Positions 32,248 through 41,873 are shown, counted from the stretch's first letter. The stretch is 64,000 nucleotides of DNA from Pseudomonas cremoricolorata DSM 17059 = NBRC 16634 (GCF_000425745.1 NZ_AUEA01000001.1:62001-126000), one strand, 5' to 3'. Program-made: numbers and translations. The notes: generated by a model from the sequence alone, not told the origin.

Positions 32248-33837
32248 TCAGCGCGGCGCCGAGGTGCCGGCGAAGTCCAGGCGTCCGAACGGGCTCACCT
32301 GATACCCCTCGACACCCTTGCGCAGCAACGTCGAGGCGGTGGGGTGGGCCAGTGGCAGCCACAGCGCCTGCTGCTGGATCAGGGTCTGCGCCTGCTGGTA
32401 CAGGCGGCTGCGCACGCTCTGGTCGGCGGTGGTGCGCCCGGCGGTGATCAACTGGTCCAGGCGCGGGTCGCAGAAGCGGGCGAAGTTGGTGCCCGACTGC
32501 ACCGCGGCGCAGGAAAACTGCGGGGTGAGGAAGTTGTCCGGGTCACCATTGTCACCGGCCCAGCCCATGAACAGCAGGTCGTGCTCGCCGGTCTTGGCGC
32601 GGCGGATCAGCTCGCCCCATTCGATCACGCGGATTTCAGCCTTGATGCCGATCTTCTTCAGGTCGGCCTGAAGCATTTGTGCGCCCAGGCTGGGGTTGGG
32701 GTTGAGCAGGCTGCCGGACGGACGCGTCCAGATGGTGGTGCTGAAGCCATCCGCCAGGCCCGCCTTGGCCATCAGCGCCTTGGCCTTGTCCACGTCGGTC
32801 GGGTAGCCGGGCAGATTCTTGGCATAGCCCCAGGTGGTCGGCGGGTACGGGCCATTGGCGGCAGTGCCGGTGTTCTCGAACACCGCTTGCAGGTAACTGT
32901 TCTTGTCGAAGGCCAGGTTGATCGCCTGGCGCACCTCGGGTTTGTCCAGCGGCGGGTGCTGGCTGTTGATGGCGACGAAGGCGGTCATGAACGCAGGCGT
33001 GCTGGCGACCTGCAGGGTGTCATCCTGCTTGGCTTCGGCGATGTCCAGCGGCTTGGGTGAAAGCGCCACCTGGCACTCGTTGCGCTTGAGCTTTTGCAAG
33101 CGCACGGTGGCGTCCGGGGTGATCGAGTAGATCAGCGGGTCGACTGCCGGTTTGCCGGCGAAGTAGTCGGGGTTGGCGCGGTAGCGTACCAGGGCGTCTT
33201 TCTGGAAACGCTGGAAGACGAACGGCCCGGTGCCGATCGGCTGGCTGTTGAGCTTGTCCTGGGCGCCGGCCTTGAGCAGTTTGTCGGCATATTCGGCGGA
33301 ATAGATCGACGCGAAGCCCATGCTCAAGGTCGCCAGGAAGGTGGCGTCCGGGTGGTCGAGGGTGAAGCGTACGGTGTCTGGGGTGGGCGCCTCGATCGAC
33401 TTGATCAGGCTGGCCAGTTGCAGCGACTGGGCATGCGGGTAGCCACCGGGTGCGCTTTTGTACCACGCGTGGGCCGGGTAGAGCATGCGCTGGAAGCTGA
33501 ACAGTACGTCGTCGGTCTGTAGCTCGCGGGTGGGCTTGAAGTAGGCCGTGCTGTGGAACTTCACCCCTTTGCGCAAGGTGAAATCGTAGGTCAGGCCATC
33601 GGCCGAAACTTTCCACTGTTCGGCCAGGCTGGGAATCACCTTGCCCTGCGCCGCGTCGAATTCGACCAGGCGGTTCATCAGCACGTCGGCCGAGGCATTG
33701 GTGGTGGTCAGCGAGTTGTACTGAACCACATCGAAGCCTTCAGGGCTGGCCTCGGTGCACACCACCAGCGGCGCGGCCTGGGCAAGGCCCGCGGCGAACA
33801 GGGAAGACAACGCGAAGCAAAGGGTGGCGGCACGCAT
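32248..33837 (-). CDS. Dipeptide/oligopeptide ABC transporter substrate-binding protein
   Basis: 529 residues. Sec signal peptide at 1-21 (cleavage AQA/AP), then an SBP_bac_5 (DppA-like) domain with VVCTEASPEGFDVVQYNSL and GTGPFVFQRFQKDALVRYRAN. It should bind peptides in the periplasm. No permease or ATPase genes lie nearby, so it would have to share a transporter encoded elsewhere. It is convergent with radC, with 6 bases between the stops. Confidence 0.9.
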   Translation of the reverse strand: MRAATLCFALSSLFAAGLAQAAPLVVCTEASPEGFDVVQYNSLTTTNASADVLMNRLVEFDAAQGKVIPSLAEQWKVSADGLTYDFTLRKGVKFHSTAYFKPTRELQTDDVLFSFQRMLYPAHAWYKSAPGGYPHAQSLQLASLIKSIEAPTPDTVRFTLDHPDATFLATLSMGFASIYSAEYADKLLKAGAQDKLNSQPIGTGPFVFQRFQKDALVRYRANPDYFAGKPAVDPLIYSITPDATVRLQKLKRNECQVALSPKPLDIAEAKQDDTLQVASTPAFMTAFVAINSQHPPLDKPEVRQAINLAFDKNSYLQAVFENTGTAANGPYPPTTWGYAKNLPGYPTDVDKAKALMAKAGLADGFSTTIWTRPSGSLLNPNPSLGAQMLQADLKKIGIKAEIRVIEWGELIRRAKTGEHDLLFMGWAGDNGDPDNFLTPQFSCAAVQSGTNFARFCDPRLDQLITAGRTTADQSVRSRLYQQAQTLIQQQALWLPLAHPTASTLLRKGVEGYQVSPFGRLDFAGTSAPR

Positions 33838-34200
33838 GTGGGCTCCTCGGTAGGATCAGATAGCCATCTGCCGGTGCAGTCTGGAAAAGACCACCACACT
33901 AGTGGCGACGTTTCCAAATGACCACCGCTGTGACGATAAATTCGTCGACAAACGGTCGACACCCCTGCGCCCCTGTCGCTATGCTGGTCGGCCGCGTATG
34001 GCCTGAGCTTCCTGCGCATAATCTGTTGTTGCGAAGAACTCTTTCTGGTATAAAGCAGCGCTCTTTTCTAGGGGCTCGGCCTGCCGTGCAAACGGACCCG
34101 GTCGTGTAAGACCCCTGAAATACGGCGCCTGGCGCCAAGACTGAGAGATTAAGCGGCCAACCCATGCCGGGTTGGGCATGTGGTTTTAGAGGGCTGAGGC
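33838..34200. other. Intergenic region with rpmB leader
   Basis: 363 bases between divergent genes with no coding content. The left part carries the upstream region of the peptide-binding protein. The right part holds the rpmB promoter (34026-34054) and a leader of about 140 bases with a GC hairpin at 34157-34175 (CCAACCC/GGGTTGG, 5-base loop) close to the rpmB start. Confidence 0.6.
34026..34054 (+). promoter_or_regulatory. Probable sigma-70 promoter of rpmB-rpmG
   Basis: TTGTTG (34026-34031) and TATAAA (34049-34054) are separated by 17 bases, a good housekeeping promoter. Transcription would begin near 34060, leaving a leader of about 140 bases before rpmB. Confidence 0.55.
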
Positions 34201-34437
34201 ATGTCGAGAGTCTGTCAAGTTACCGGTAAGGGTCCGGTAACCGGGAACAACATTTCCCACGCAAACAACAAAACCCGTCGTCGTTTCCTGCCGAACCTGC
34301 AGCACCACCGTTTCTGGGTTGAGTCCGAGAAGCGTTTCGTGCGTCTGCGCGTTTCCGCCAAGGGCATGCGTATCATCGACAAGCGCGGCATCGATGCCGT
34401 TCTGGTCGACATTCGCCGCGCTGGCAACAAGGTTTAA
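34201..34437 (+). CDS. rpmB: 50S ribosomal protein L28
   Basis: 78 residues with the standard [20 protein letters not shown] start and the [21 protein letters not shown] core. It is a structural protein of the large subunit. rpmG follows after 10 bases; the two form an operon closed by a terminator. Confidence 0.99.
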   Translation: MSRVCQVTGKGPVTGNNISHANNKTRRRFLPNLQHHRFWVESEKRFVRLRVSAKGMRIIDKRGIDAVLVDIRRAGNKV

Positions 34438-34447
34438 GGAGAGCATC

Positions 34448-34603
34448 ATGCGTGAATTGATCCGTCTGGTATCGAGCGCTGGCACTGGCCACTTCTATAC
34501 CACCGACAAGAACAAGCGTACTACCCCGGACAAAATCGAGATCAAGAAATACGATCCGGTTGTTCGCAAGCACGTGACCTACAAGGAAGCCAAGATCAAG
34601 TAA
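34448..34603 (+). CDS. rpmG: 50S ribosomal protein L33
   Basis: 51 residues ([19 protein letters not shown]...), a full L33. It is the form without the zinc-binding Cys pairs, so it is zinc-independent (C-minus type). AAGGAG lies just upstream of its start. Second gene of the rpmB-rpmG operon. Confidence 0.99.
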   Translation: MRELIRLVSSAGTGHFYTTDKNKRTTPDKIEIKKYDPVVRKHVTYKEAKIK

Positions 34604-34618
34604 TTGATCTAGCGACCC

Positions 34619-34655
34619 GAAAAAACCCGCGTCCGAAAGGAGGCGGGTTTTTTTT
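34619..34655 (+). terminator. Intrinsic terminator of rpmB-rpmG
   Basis: AAACCCGC and GCGGGTTT form the stem, followed by a run of eight or more T; located 16 bases after the rpmG stop. Confidence 0.92.
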
Positions 34656-34693
34656 GCTTCTACGCAGCAAGAAGTGGATTACTCCAGGTCTCG

Positions 34694-34939
34694 TCACTCG
34701 CGTTCCGCAGGCGCGATCCACACCCTATGGGGGTTTGCGTGGCGAGCGACGTAGATATTGACGATGATGCCGTCCTTGACTTCATATTCAACTTCGCAGA
34801 AGCGCGCTTCGCGTGTTGGCCTGAGCTTCTCGACTCGCGAGATACCAGTCATTTCCTGAATGTAGGCCACGACGCTGGGGACGAAAGACGTACCCACCAG
34901 ATGTTTAACGTCGCCAATGCTTTCTTTGCACGGTTGCAT
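34694..34939 (-). CDS. Small protein of unknown function
   Basis: 81 residues from the Met at 34939, with AGGAAAG as the ribosome binding site. It is soluble, without signal peptide. A stretch with VPSVVAYIQEMTGISRVEKLRPTRE is helical and followed by two or three strands ending IVNIYVARHANPHRVWIAP. I do not recognise a family. It is codon-typical for the host, so it is probably real rather than a shadow. Confidence 0.6.
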   Translation of the reverse strand: MQPCKESIGDVKHLVGTSFVPSVVAYIQEMTGISRVEKLRPTREARFCEVEYEVKDGIIVNIYVARHANPHRVWIAPAERE

Positions 34940-35122
34940 GATCTTTCCTCGTTGGTCACCCTTTATTGGGTCGTACAAAGGTGACGCGGGTGAGCCGAGA
35001 AAAAACGGTAGATAGTGCTGCCATGTTGCACCAAGGCAGTGCTGACCTGCATTGGAAACCGTCCGAACTCCAGGCCGCACTGCTGCTTGCAAGGCCATGA
35101 TTGCCGGACGGTAAGCTGGCCG

Positions 35123-35482
35123 CTACTTGGACTCGAACAGCGCGTAAATCTTGCGGCACGGCTCGAGCACTTCCCAAGTGCCCTTGAACCCTGCCGGAAT
35201 CACGAAGCGATCACCCGCACGCAAGGTCTTGGCTTCGCCTGCCTCATCGCGCAACACCGAAACGCCTTGAACGATTTCGCAGTATTCGTGCTCGGTGTAA
35301 TGCACTTGCCATTGGCCTACGGCACCCTCCCACACGCCTGCAGCGAACTGACCGCACGGGCTGGCGTAGTGGTTGTAGATCAACTGATCGGGCTCGCCCT
35401 TGATGATCTTCTGCGCGGCGGGTCGGTAGCTTTCGGCCTCGGTAAGCGCCTGGGCGAAGTCTATGATGGTGGCAATACTCAT
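35123..35482 (-). CDS. Cupin domain protein (DUF861-like)
   Basis: 119 residues from the Met at 35482. A single cupin barrel: VGQWQVHYTEHEYCEIVQGVSVL and AGDRFVIPAGFKGTWEV, the DUF861/(S)-ureidoglycine aminohydrolase-type pattern. A small regulatory or enzymatic role is possible. It lies next to, and divergent from, the aldehyde dehydrogenase kauB, so it may belong to the same catabolic pathway. Confidence 0.85.
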   Translation of the reverse strand: MSIATIIDFAQALTEAESYRPAAQKIIKGEPDQLIYNHYASPCGQFAAGVWEGAVGQWQVHYTEHEYCEIVQGVSVLRDEAGEAKTLRAGDRFVIPAGFKGTWEVLEPCRKIYALFESK

Positions 35483-35677
35483 GATTAACCCCTTTGACCG
35501 TTTAATAAAATGAACATAGAAGGGCTTTTCTGGCTTTAATGTCAAATATATTGATAGTCTGACCGCCCTGGTTTAGGGTGTCGCAGCCCGTGTGCATAGC
35601 GTACCCGGCCAGTATTTCAGACAACGCCGAGAAGTCCTCGGTGCGGCGTTGCACCTACACAAGAGGAGGAGTTTGGT

Positions 35678-37171
35678 ATGACTACCCTGACGCGTGCGGA
35701 TTGGGAACAACGTGCACAACAGCTGAAGATCGAAGGCCGCGCCTTCATCAATGGCGAGTATACCCACGCCAGTTCCGCCCAGACCTTCGATTGCCTCAGC
35801 CCAGTGGACGGTCGCTTCCTCGCCAAAGTCGCCAGCTGTGACCTGGCCGATGCCAACCTGGCGGTGGAAAACGCCCGTGCCACCTTCGCCTCCGGCGTCT
35901 GGTCGGCGCTGGCGCCGGCCAAGCGCAAGGCTCGCCTGATTCGCTTCGCCGAGCTGATGCGTGCGAATGTCGAGGAGCTGGCATTGCTGGAAACCCTCGA
36001 CATGGGCAAGCCGATCGGCGATTCCTCCAGCATCGACATACCCGGTGCGGCCAATGCCATCCAGTGGACTGCCGAGGCCATCGACAAGGTCTACGACGAA
36101 GTCGCACCGACCCCGCACGACCAACTGGGCCTGGTGACCCGCGAGCCGGTCGGAGTGGTCGCGGCCATCGTGCCGTGGAACTTCCCGTTGCTGATGGCCT
36201 GCTGGAAACTCGGCCCGGCGTTGGCGACCGGTAACTCGGTGGTGCTCAAGCCGTCGGAAAAATCCCCGCTGACGGCCATCCGGATCGCGCAACTGGCAGT
36301 CGAGGCTGGCATTCCTGCCGGTGTGCTCAACGTGCTGCCCGGTTACGGCCACACCGTGGGCAAGGCGCTGGCCCTGCACATGGACGTCGATACCCTGGTG
36401 TTCACCGGCTCCAGCCGCATCGCCAAGCAGTTGATGATCTACGCGGGCGAATCGAACATGAAGCGCGTGTGGCTCGAGGCAGGCGGCAAGAGCCCGAACA
36501 TCGTCTTCGCCGATGCGCCTGACTTGGAAGCCGCCGCGCAGGCCGCCGCCAGCGCCATCGCCTTCAACCAGGGCGAAGTGTGCACCGCAGGTTCGCGTCT
36601 GCTGGTGGAGCGCTCGATCCGCGACCAGTTCCTGCCGCGTGTAGTCGAGGCGCTCAAGGCCTGGAAGCCAGGCAATCCGCTGGACCCTGCGACCACCGTT
36701 GGTGCGCTGGTCGACACTCAGCAGATGAACACGGTGCTGTCGTACATCGAGGCCGGCCATCAGGACGGCGCCACGCTGCTCACTGGCGGCAAGCGCATCC
36801 TGGAAGAGACCGGCGGCACCTATGTCGAGCCGACCATCTTCGACGGCGTTACCAACGCCATGAAGATCGCCCAGGAAGAGATCTTCGGCCCGGTGTTGTC
36901 GGTGATCACCTTCGACAGTGCCGAGGAAGCGATTGCCATTGCCAACGACACGCCGTATGGCCTGGCGGCAGGCATCTGGACGGCAGACATCTCCAAGGCG
37001 CACAAGACCGCCCGCGCGGTGCGCGCCGGCAGCGTCTGGGTCAACCAGTACGACGGCGGTGACATGACCGCGCCGTTCGGCGGCTTCAAACAGTCGGGCA
37101 ACGGCCGTGACAAGTCGCTGCACGCGCTTGAGAAGTACACCGAGCTGAAGGCCACCTGGGTCAAGCTGTAA
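35678..37171 (+). CDS. kauB: Aldehyde dehydrogenase, KauB/PauC/PuuC-type
   Basis: 497 residues. NAD(P)+-dependent aldehyde dehydrogenase with the full active site: VPWNFPLLM, FTGSSRIA, EAGGKSPNIV and the catalytic Cys302 in GEVCTAGSRLLV. Sequence and its position beside rpmB-rpmG match KauB/PauC, which oxidises 4-guanidinobutyraldehyde, 4-aminobutyraldehyde and glutamylated polyamine aldehydes. The substrate is inferred from family and context. GAGGAGG lies upstream of the ATG. A strong terminator follows. Confidence 0.9.
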   Translation: MTTLTRADWEQRAQQLKIEGRAFINGEYTHASSAQTFDCLSPVDGRFLAKVASCDLADANLAVENARATFASGVWSALAPAKRKARLIRFAELMRANVEELALLETLDMGKPIGDSSSIDIPGAANAIQWTAEAIDKVYDEVAPTPHDQLGLVTREPVGVVAAIVPWNFPLLMACWKLGPALATGNSVVLKPSEKSPLTAIRIAQLAVEAGIPAGVLNVLPGYGHTVGKALALHMDVDTLVFTGSSRIAKQLMIYAGESNMKRVWLEAGGKSPNIVFADAPDLEAAAQAAASAIAFNQGEVCTAGSRLLVERSIRDQFLPRVVEALKAWKPGNPLDPATTVGALVDTQQMNTVLSYIEAGHQDGATLLTGGKRILEETGGTYVEPTIFDGVTNAMKIAQEEIFGPVLSVITFDSAEEAIAIANDTPYGLAAGIWTADISKAHKTARAVRAGSVWVNQYDGGDMTAPFGGFKQSGNGRDKSLHALEKYTELKATWVKL

Positions 37172-37195
37172 CCGCCGCGGACGGCGTCCGCCATC

Positions 37196-37235
37196 AGCAG
37201 CCGGGTCGACGCAGGTCGACCCGGCTGCTTCGTTT
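37196..37235 (+). terminator. Intrinsic terminator after kauB
   Basis: A 15-bp perfect stem (AGCAGCCGGGTCGAC/GTCGACCCGGCTGCT) with loop GCAG, followed by TCGTTT; 24 bases after the kauB stop. Confidence 0.85.
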
Positions 37236-37269
37236 CTGCCATTGATCATGCCGGGCCGGGGAGGGCTGC

Positions 37270-38409
37270 ATGCGTTGGGGTACTTATTTCGCCGTGCTTG
37301 CGGCGGTGCTCAGTGTCGGCCTGGCGCTGGGCGTGAGCATGCCGTTGGTGTCGCTGCGCCTGGAGCAGCAAGGCTACGGTGGCTTCGCCATTGGCGTAAT
37401 GGCGGCGATGCCGGCGCTGGGGGTGTTGCTGGGCGCGAGCCTGTCCAGCCGTCTGGCGGGCTGGCTTGGCGTGCCGGCGGCCATGCGCGTGTGCCTGTGG
37501 AGCGGGGCACTGTCGATCGGGCTGTTGGCGGTGCTGCACAGTTATCCGCTGTGGCTGGGCCTGCGGCTGTTGATTGGCATGGCCCTGACCGTGGTGTTCA
37601 TCCTCGGCGAAAGCTGGATCAACCAACTGGTGGTCGAGCAGTGGCGCGGCCGCCTGGTGGCGCTGTATGGCAGCAGCTATGCCCTGAGCCAACTGGCCGG
37701 CCCGCTGTTGCTGGGTGTGCTCGGCACGGACGACGATTTCGGCTTCTGGGCAGCTACCGGCCTGTTGCTGATCGCGCCCCTGGTACTGATTGGCCGTGGC
37801 GGTGCGCCCAGCACCGAAGCGTGCAGCGTCAGCCTGATGGACCTGGTGGGGTTCTGTCGTCGCCTGCCGGTGATCGCCTGGGCGATTGCGTTGTTCGCCG
37901 CCTTCGAGGCGATGATTCTGACGCTGCTGCCGGTGTATTGCCTGCAACAGGGCTTCACCGCGGAAGTGGCGCTGTTCATGGTCAGTACCGTGGTGGTCGG
38001 CGATGCCGTGCTGCAGTTGCCCATCGGTGCGCTGGCTGACCGCGTCTCGCGGCGCCTGTTGTTCACCGCCTGTGCGCTGAGCTTGCTGGTGTCCAGCCTG
38101 GCCATTCCGTTTCTGCTGCACACGCCGCTGGTGTGGCCGTTGTGGGTGCTGTTCGGTGCCAGCGCAGGCGGGTTGTTCACCTTGTCGCTGGTGCTGATCG
38201 GCGAGCGCTACCGGGATGATGCGCTGGTGCGGGCCAATGCTCACGTGGCGCAGCTGTGGGGCATCGGCTGCCTGCTCGGGCCGCTGCTGGCCGGGGCTGG
38301 CAGCCAGTGGGTGAGCGGTCACGCGCTGCTATGGCTGATGGCTGCGGGTGCCGCCGGACTGGTATGGCTGACCCAGCGCCGCGGTGCCTTCGAGCCGGCC
38401 GCGGCCTGA
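37270..38409 (+). CDS. MFS transporter (YcaD-like)
   Basis: 379 residues with about 12 transmembrane segments. The N-terminal half has GVSMPLVSLRLEQQGYGGFAIG and the A-loop Arg pattern; the central WINQLVVEQWRGRLVALYGSSYALSQL segment matches YcaD-type major facilitators. It moves an unknown solute by ion coupling. It has a plausible ribosome binding site (GGAGGGC) before 37270 and is convergent with the phospholipase D gene. Confidence 0.88.
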   Translation: MRWGTYFAVLAAVLSVGLALGVSMPLVSLRLEQQGYGGFAIGVMAAMPALGVLLGASLSSRLAGWLGVPAAMRVCLWSGALSIGLLAVLHSYPLWLGLRLLIGMALTVVFILGESWINQLVVEQWRGRLVALYGSSYALSQLAGPLLLGVLGTDDDFGFWAATGLLLIAPLVLIGRGGAPSTEACSVSLMDLVGFCRRLPVIAWAIALFAAFEAMILTLLPVYCLQQGFTAEVALFMVSTVVVGDAVLQLPIGALADRVSRRLLFTACALSLLVSSLAIPFLLHTPLVWPLWVLFGASAGGLFTLSLVLIGERYRDDALVRANAHVAQLWGIGCLLGPLLAGAGSQWVSGHALLWLMAAGAAGLVWLTQRRGAFEPAAA

Positions 38410-38418
38410 GGTGCCCGC

Positions 38419-39975
38419 TCAGAGCATGCGTTCCAGGCCCACCGCCTTTGCCACCCAGGCGTTGAAACGCCGCCACAGGCCGCCTGGCTCGTGCTCCAGC
38501 GTGTGCAGTTGGCCGTTGTCTTCGGTGATCCACACCAGTTTGTCGCCCTGCAAGGTCGGCCTGTAGCTGACCGCAGGGGCCATACCCTGCAAGGCCAGTT
38601 CGCGGGTGTAGGCGGCAAGCTTGGGGCTGTCGACCAGAATGCCCACTTCGGTGTTCCACAGCACCGAGCGCGGGTCGAAGTTGAACGAGCCGACGAAGGT
38701 CTTCTTGCCGTCGAACACCATGGCTTTGCTGTGCAGGCTCGAATCGGAACTGCCACGGAAATTCAGGCCACGGGTCGAGCTGGGGTCGCCCGGCTGGCGG
38801 CGCAGCTCGAACAACTGCACGCCATGCTCGAGCAGGGCGCGGCGGTAGGGCGCATAGCCGCCGTGCACGGCTGGCACGTCGGTGGCCTCCAGCGAGTTGG
38901 TCAGCAGTTTTACCGTCACCCCGGCATCGGCGCGCCCGGTGAGGTAGAGCAAGCCGGTCTCGCCAGGGACGAAATAGGCTGAGACCAGAATCAGCTCGTG
39001 CTCGACGTGCTTGAGGTCTGGGGCCAGTTGCCGGGTCATGAGCAACTGCGGATCTGGCTCGTTCTTGGCCAGCACCTTGCTCGGCGCGTCCCACAACGCT
39101 TGCGCATGGGCCCAGATCAGTTCATTGCGCCATTTGTCCAGGCGCGGCTTGCGCTGCCATTCCATCAGCCGGTCGTATAGCACGTGACGCTTGGTGCGCG
39201 CGTCGCCCAGCCAGGCGTCCAGGCTGCGGCGGCTGGCCACAAGGTCGCGGGCATCGGGTTGCTGCCAGAGAAAATCGCCGATTGGCCGGCTCAGGGCGCT
39301 GTTCCAGTACTGGTCGAAGCTGTGCCCCAGCTGCTCGGCGACGGGGCCGACGCTGAGCATGTCGATGTCGGTGAAATTGAGGTTGGGCTCGGCATCGAAG
39401 TACTCATCGCCCAGATTGCGACCGCCGACGATGGCCATGCTGTTGTCCACCAGGAACAGCTTGTTGTGCATGCGCCGGTGTTGCAGCGACAGGTTGAACA
39501 GGCGCCCGGCGGCGCGGGTCACGCCGGTGCTGCGGCCCAGGTGCAGCGGGTTGAACAGGCGAATCTGAATGTTCGGGTGCGCCGCCAGGGTGCCGATCAG
39601 CGTGTCCAGGCCGTCGCTGGTGGTGTCGTCGAGCAGCACGCGCACGCGCACGCCACGGTCGGCGGCCTGGAGCAGCTCATGCACCAGTGCGCGGGTGCTG
39701 AGGCCGTCGTGGACGATGTAGTACTGCAGGTCGATGCTGGTCTGGGCATGGCGCAGCAGCTCGGCGCGGGCGTGGAAGGCTTCGGTGCTGTTGGGCAGCA
39801 GGCGAAAGCCCGATCGCCCCTCGTGCTCGGCCGCCTGGTGCTGGACCGAGCGGCCGAACGCCGACTGTTCGGCCGGTAGCGTGTGGCTGATCTCGCGCGG
39901 AGGACTGACGCTGGCACAGCCGCCGAGGCCAAGCAGCAGGGCCAGCAGAAGAGGCAAAGCGCGCTGGAGGTTCAA
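38419..39975 (-). CDS. Phospholipase D family lipoprotein
   Basis: 518 residues. Lipobox LLGLGGC (Cys at about 20). Two HxKxxxxD motifs are present, HNKLFLVDNS (with GGRNLGDEYFD) and HSKAMVFDGK (with GSFNFDPRS), so both halves of the PLD active site are intact. Members are often called cardiolipin synthase-like (ClsC-related); this one is a periplasmic lipid-anchored hydrolase or transphosphatidylase of unknown substrate. Confidence 0.88.
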   Translation of the reverse strand: MNLQRALPLLLALLLGLGGCASVSPPREISHTLPAEQSAFGRSVQHQAAEHEGRSGFRLLPNSTEAFHARAELLRHAQTSIDLQYYIVHDGLSTRALVHELLQAADRGVRVRVLLDDTTSDGLDTLIGTLAAHPNIQIRLFNPLHLGRSTGVTRAAGRLFNLSLQHRRMHNKLFLVDNSMAIVGGRNLGDEYFDAEPNLNFTDIDMLSVGPVAEQLGHSFDQYWNSALSRPIGDFLWQQPDARDLVASRRSLDAWLGDARTKRHVLYDRLMEWQRKPRLDKWRNELIWAHAQALWDAPSKVLAKNEPDPQLLMTRQLAPDLKHVEHELILVSAYFVPGETGLLYLTGRADAGVTVKLLTNSLEATDVPAVHGGYAPYRRALLEHGVQLFELRRQPGDPSSTRGLNFRGSSDSSLHSKAMVFDGKKTFVGSFNFDPRSVLWNTEVGILVDSPKLAAYTRELALQGMAPAVSYRPTLQGDKLVWITEDNGQLHTLEHEPGGLWRRFNAWVAKAVGLERML

Positions 39976-40045
39976 GAAATGGATCGTCCTGTACGGGAGG
40001 CTGCAGGTATGACCCTTCCTTGAGGGACAAAGTTACCTGCGCACG

Positions 40046-41476
40046 TTACGCCGGGTTGGCCTGCTCGGCCAGCAGGCGCTGTGCGCTTTCACCGACCGTG
40101 CGCACCGCCGCCTCGATCTGCGCCGAGGGCCGGCCCGCGTAGTTCATGCGCAGGCAGTGCCGGTACTTGCCTGAGGCCGAGAAGATACTGCCCACGGCAA
40201 TCTGTACCCCTTGTTCGAGCAAGATGCGGTTCAGGCGCAGGGTATCGAAGCTTTCCGGCAGTTCCACCCACAGCACGAAACCGCCCTGCGGGCGGCTGAC
40301 CCGGGTACCGGGCGGAAAGTAGCGCGCCACCCAGTCACTCATCACGTCGCGGCCGCGCTGGTACTGGCTACGCATGCGCCGCAGGTGCGGCTGGTAGTGA
40401 CCGCCGGCGATGAAGTCGGCAATCGCCAGTTGCGGTTGTACGGCGGTGCTGCCGGTGCCGATGAACTTCATGTGCAGCACCCGCTCCAGATAGCGCCCTG
40501 GCGCCACCCAGCCGACCCGCAGCCCCGGGGCCAGGGTTTTGGAGAACGAGCTGCACAGCAGCACCCGGCCGTCATCGTCGAAGGACTTGAGGGTGCGTGG
40601 CCGCGGGTAGGTGTAGGCCAGATCGCCATACACATCGTCTTCAAGAATCGCCACGTCGAAACGCTGCGCCAGGTTCAGCAGAGCCTTCTTGCGCGCCTCG
40701 GGCATGATGTAGCCCAGCGGATTGTTGCAGTTGGGGGTGATCTGAATCAGCTTGATCGGCCACTGTTCCAAGGCCAGTTCCAGGGCCTCCAGGCTGATTC
40801 CGGTGAGCGGGTCGGTGGGGATTTCCAGCGCCTTCATGCCCAGACCCTTGAGGGTCTGCATGGCCCCGTGGAAGCTCGGCGAGTCGACCGCGACGATGTC
40901 GCCCGGCTCGCACACGGCGCGGATGCTGCACGACAGCGCTTCGTGGCAGCCGGTGGTGACCACGAGGTCGGCAGGCCCCAGCTGGCAGCCTGAGTCGAGC
41001 ATCAGCCGGGCGATCTGTTCGCGCAGGTGCAGGTTGCCCTGGATGGTGTCGTAATACAGGCCAGGCATGTCCTGGCGCCGGCTCAGCTGCGCCAGGCTGC
41101 GCAGCAGCGGCTTGAGGGTCGGGGTGTCGACATCGGGCATGCCACGGCCGAGCTGGATGACCTCGGGGCTGGGGGTACTGCGCACCAGCTCGAGTACTTG
41201 CTCCCACTGCGAGATATCCACAGGCCGCTGCACGGGGCGGCTGATCGCCGGCAGGGCAGGCTGGCTGCGGCCTTCGTTGACGAAGTAGCCCGACTTGGCC
41301 CGCGGCGAGACCAGACCGTTGTCTTCGAGCAGGCGATACGCCTGCTGTACGGTGCTCAGGCTGACGCCGTGCTCGACGCTCAACGAGCGCACCGAAGGCA
41401 GGCGCTGGCCGGGCCGGTACAGGCCTTGCTCGATCCGCGCGCCGAGCAATTGGGCAAGATTCATGTACAGCGTCAT
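40046..41476 (-). CDS. MocR-type GntR/aminotransferase regulator
   Basis: 476 residues from the Met at 41476, where GGGAG lies just upstream. N-terminal GntR winged helix (RPGQRLPSVRSLSVEHGVSLSTVQQAYRLLEDNGLV) joined to a class-I aminotransferase fold with the PLP Lys in SSFSKTLAPGLRVGWV. MocR proteins sense PLP or an amino-acid derivative and control nearby metabolic genes. Target unknown; it is divergent from the DUF1127 gene. Confidence 0.9.
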   Translation of the reverse strand: MTLYMNLAQLLGARIEQGLYRPGQRLPSVRSLSVEHGVSLSTVQQAYRLLEDNGLVSPRAKSGYFVNEGRSQPALPAISRPVQRPVDISQWEQVLELVRSTPSPEVIQLGRGMPDVDTPTLKPLLRSLAQLSRRQDMPGLYYDTIQGNLHLREQIARLMLDSGCQLGPADLVVTTGCHEALSCSIRAVCEPGDIVAVDSPSFHGAMQTLKGLGMKALEIPTDPLTGISLEALELALEQWPIKLIQITPNCNNPLGYIMPEARKKALLNLAQRFDVAILEDDVYGDLAYTYPRPRTLKSFDDDGRVLLCSSFSKTLAPGLRVGWVAPGRYLERVLHMKFIGTGSTAVQPQLAIADFIAGGHYQPHLRRMRSQYQRGRDVMSDWVARYFPPGTRVSRPQGGFVLWVELPESFDTLRLNRILLEQGVQIAVGSIFSASGKYRHCLRMNYAGRPSAQIEAAVRTVGESAQRLLAEQANPA

Positions 41477-41651
41477 CCCATACTCCCGCAGCTCTAGCTG
41501 CTTACGACCGGTACAGATCGGGCAAAAATACAGCATTCATGGCCGTTTCGGGCATTTCTGTATGGTTTTAATAAAGATTGTTTGCGTCTGTATTGAGCAT
41601 CCACGGCTGCGCGATGCTGTGTTCACGGTTCAGTGAGCAGGAGACACGGCA

Positions 41652-41873
41652 ATGAATGGAGTGAGCGATACCGGTGCAGCGACCCAGCAGCGTGCCAAGA
41701 CGCCCCAGGCGGGCCAGCCGACGGCTGTCGGCCTGGGCCGCTACGGATACCTGGTTCAGCGCTGGAGAACCCGGCGAGCGCTGCTGGCCCTGAGCGATCA
41801 GCACCTGCGCGACATTGGCTTGAGCCGCGAGCAGGCCATCGCCGAAGGTTCGAAACCGTTCTGGAAGGCCTGA
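41652..41873 (+). CDS. DUF1127 small protein
   Basis: 73 residues from the ATG at 41652, with AGGAGA upstream. The C-terminal DUF1127 signature is present: RTRRALLALSDQHLRDIGLSREQA. This family of small Arg-rich proteins has been linked to phosphate and arginine regulation and RNA binding in other bacteria. Its stop abuts the stop of the next, convergent gene. Confidence 0.88.
   Translation: MNGVSDTGAATQQRAKTPQAGQPTAVGLGRYGYLVQRWRTRRALLALSDQHLRDIGLSREQAIAEGSKPFWKA

Noticed and set aside
35573-37249. 558-codon frame on the minus strand opposite kauB
   Set aside because: Shadow of the aldehyde dehydrogenase, which has all catalytic residues.
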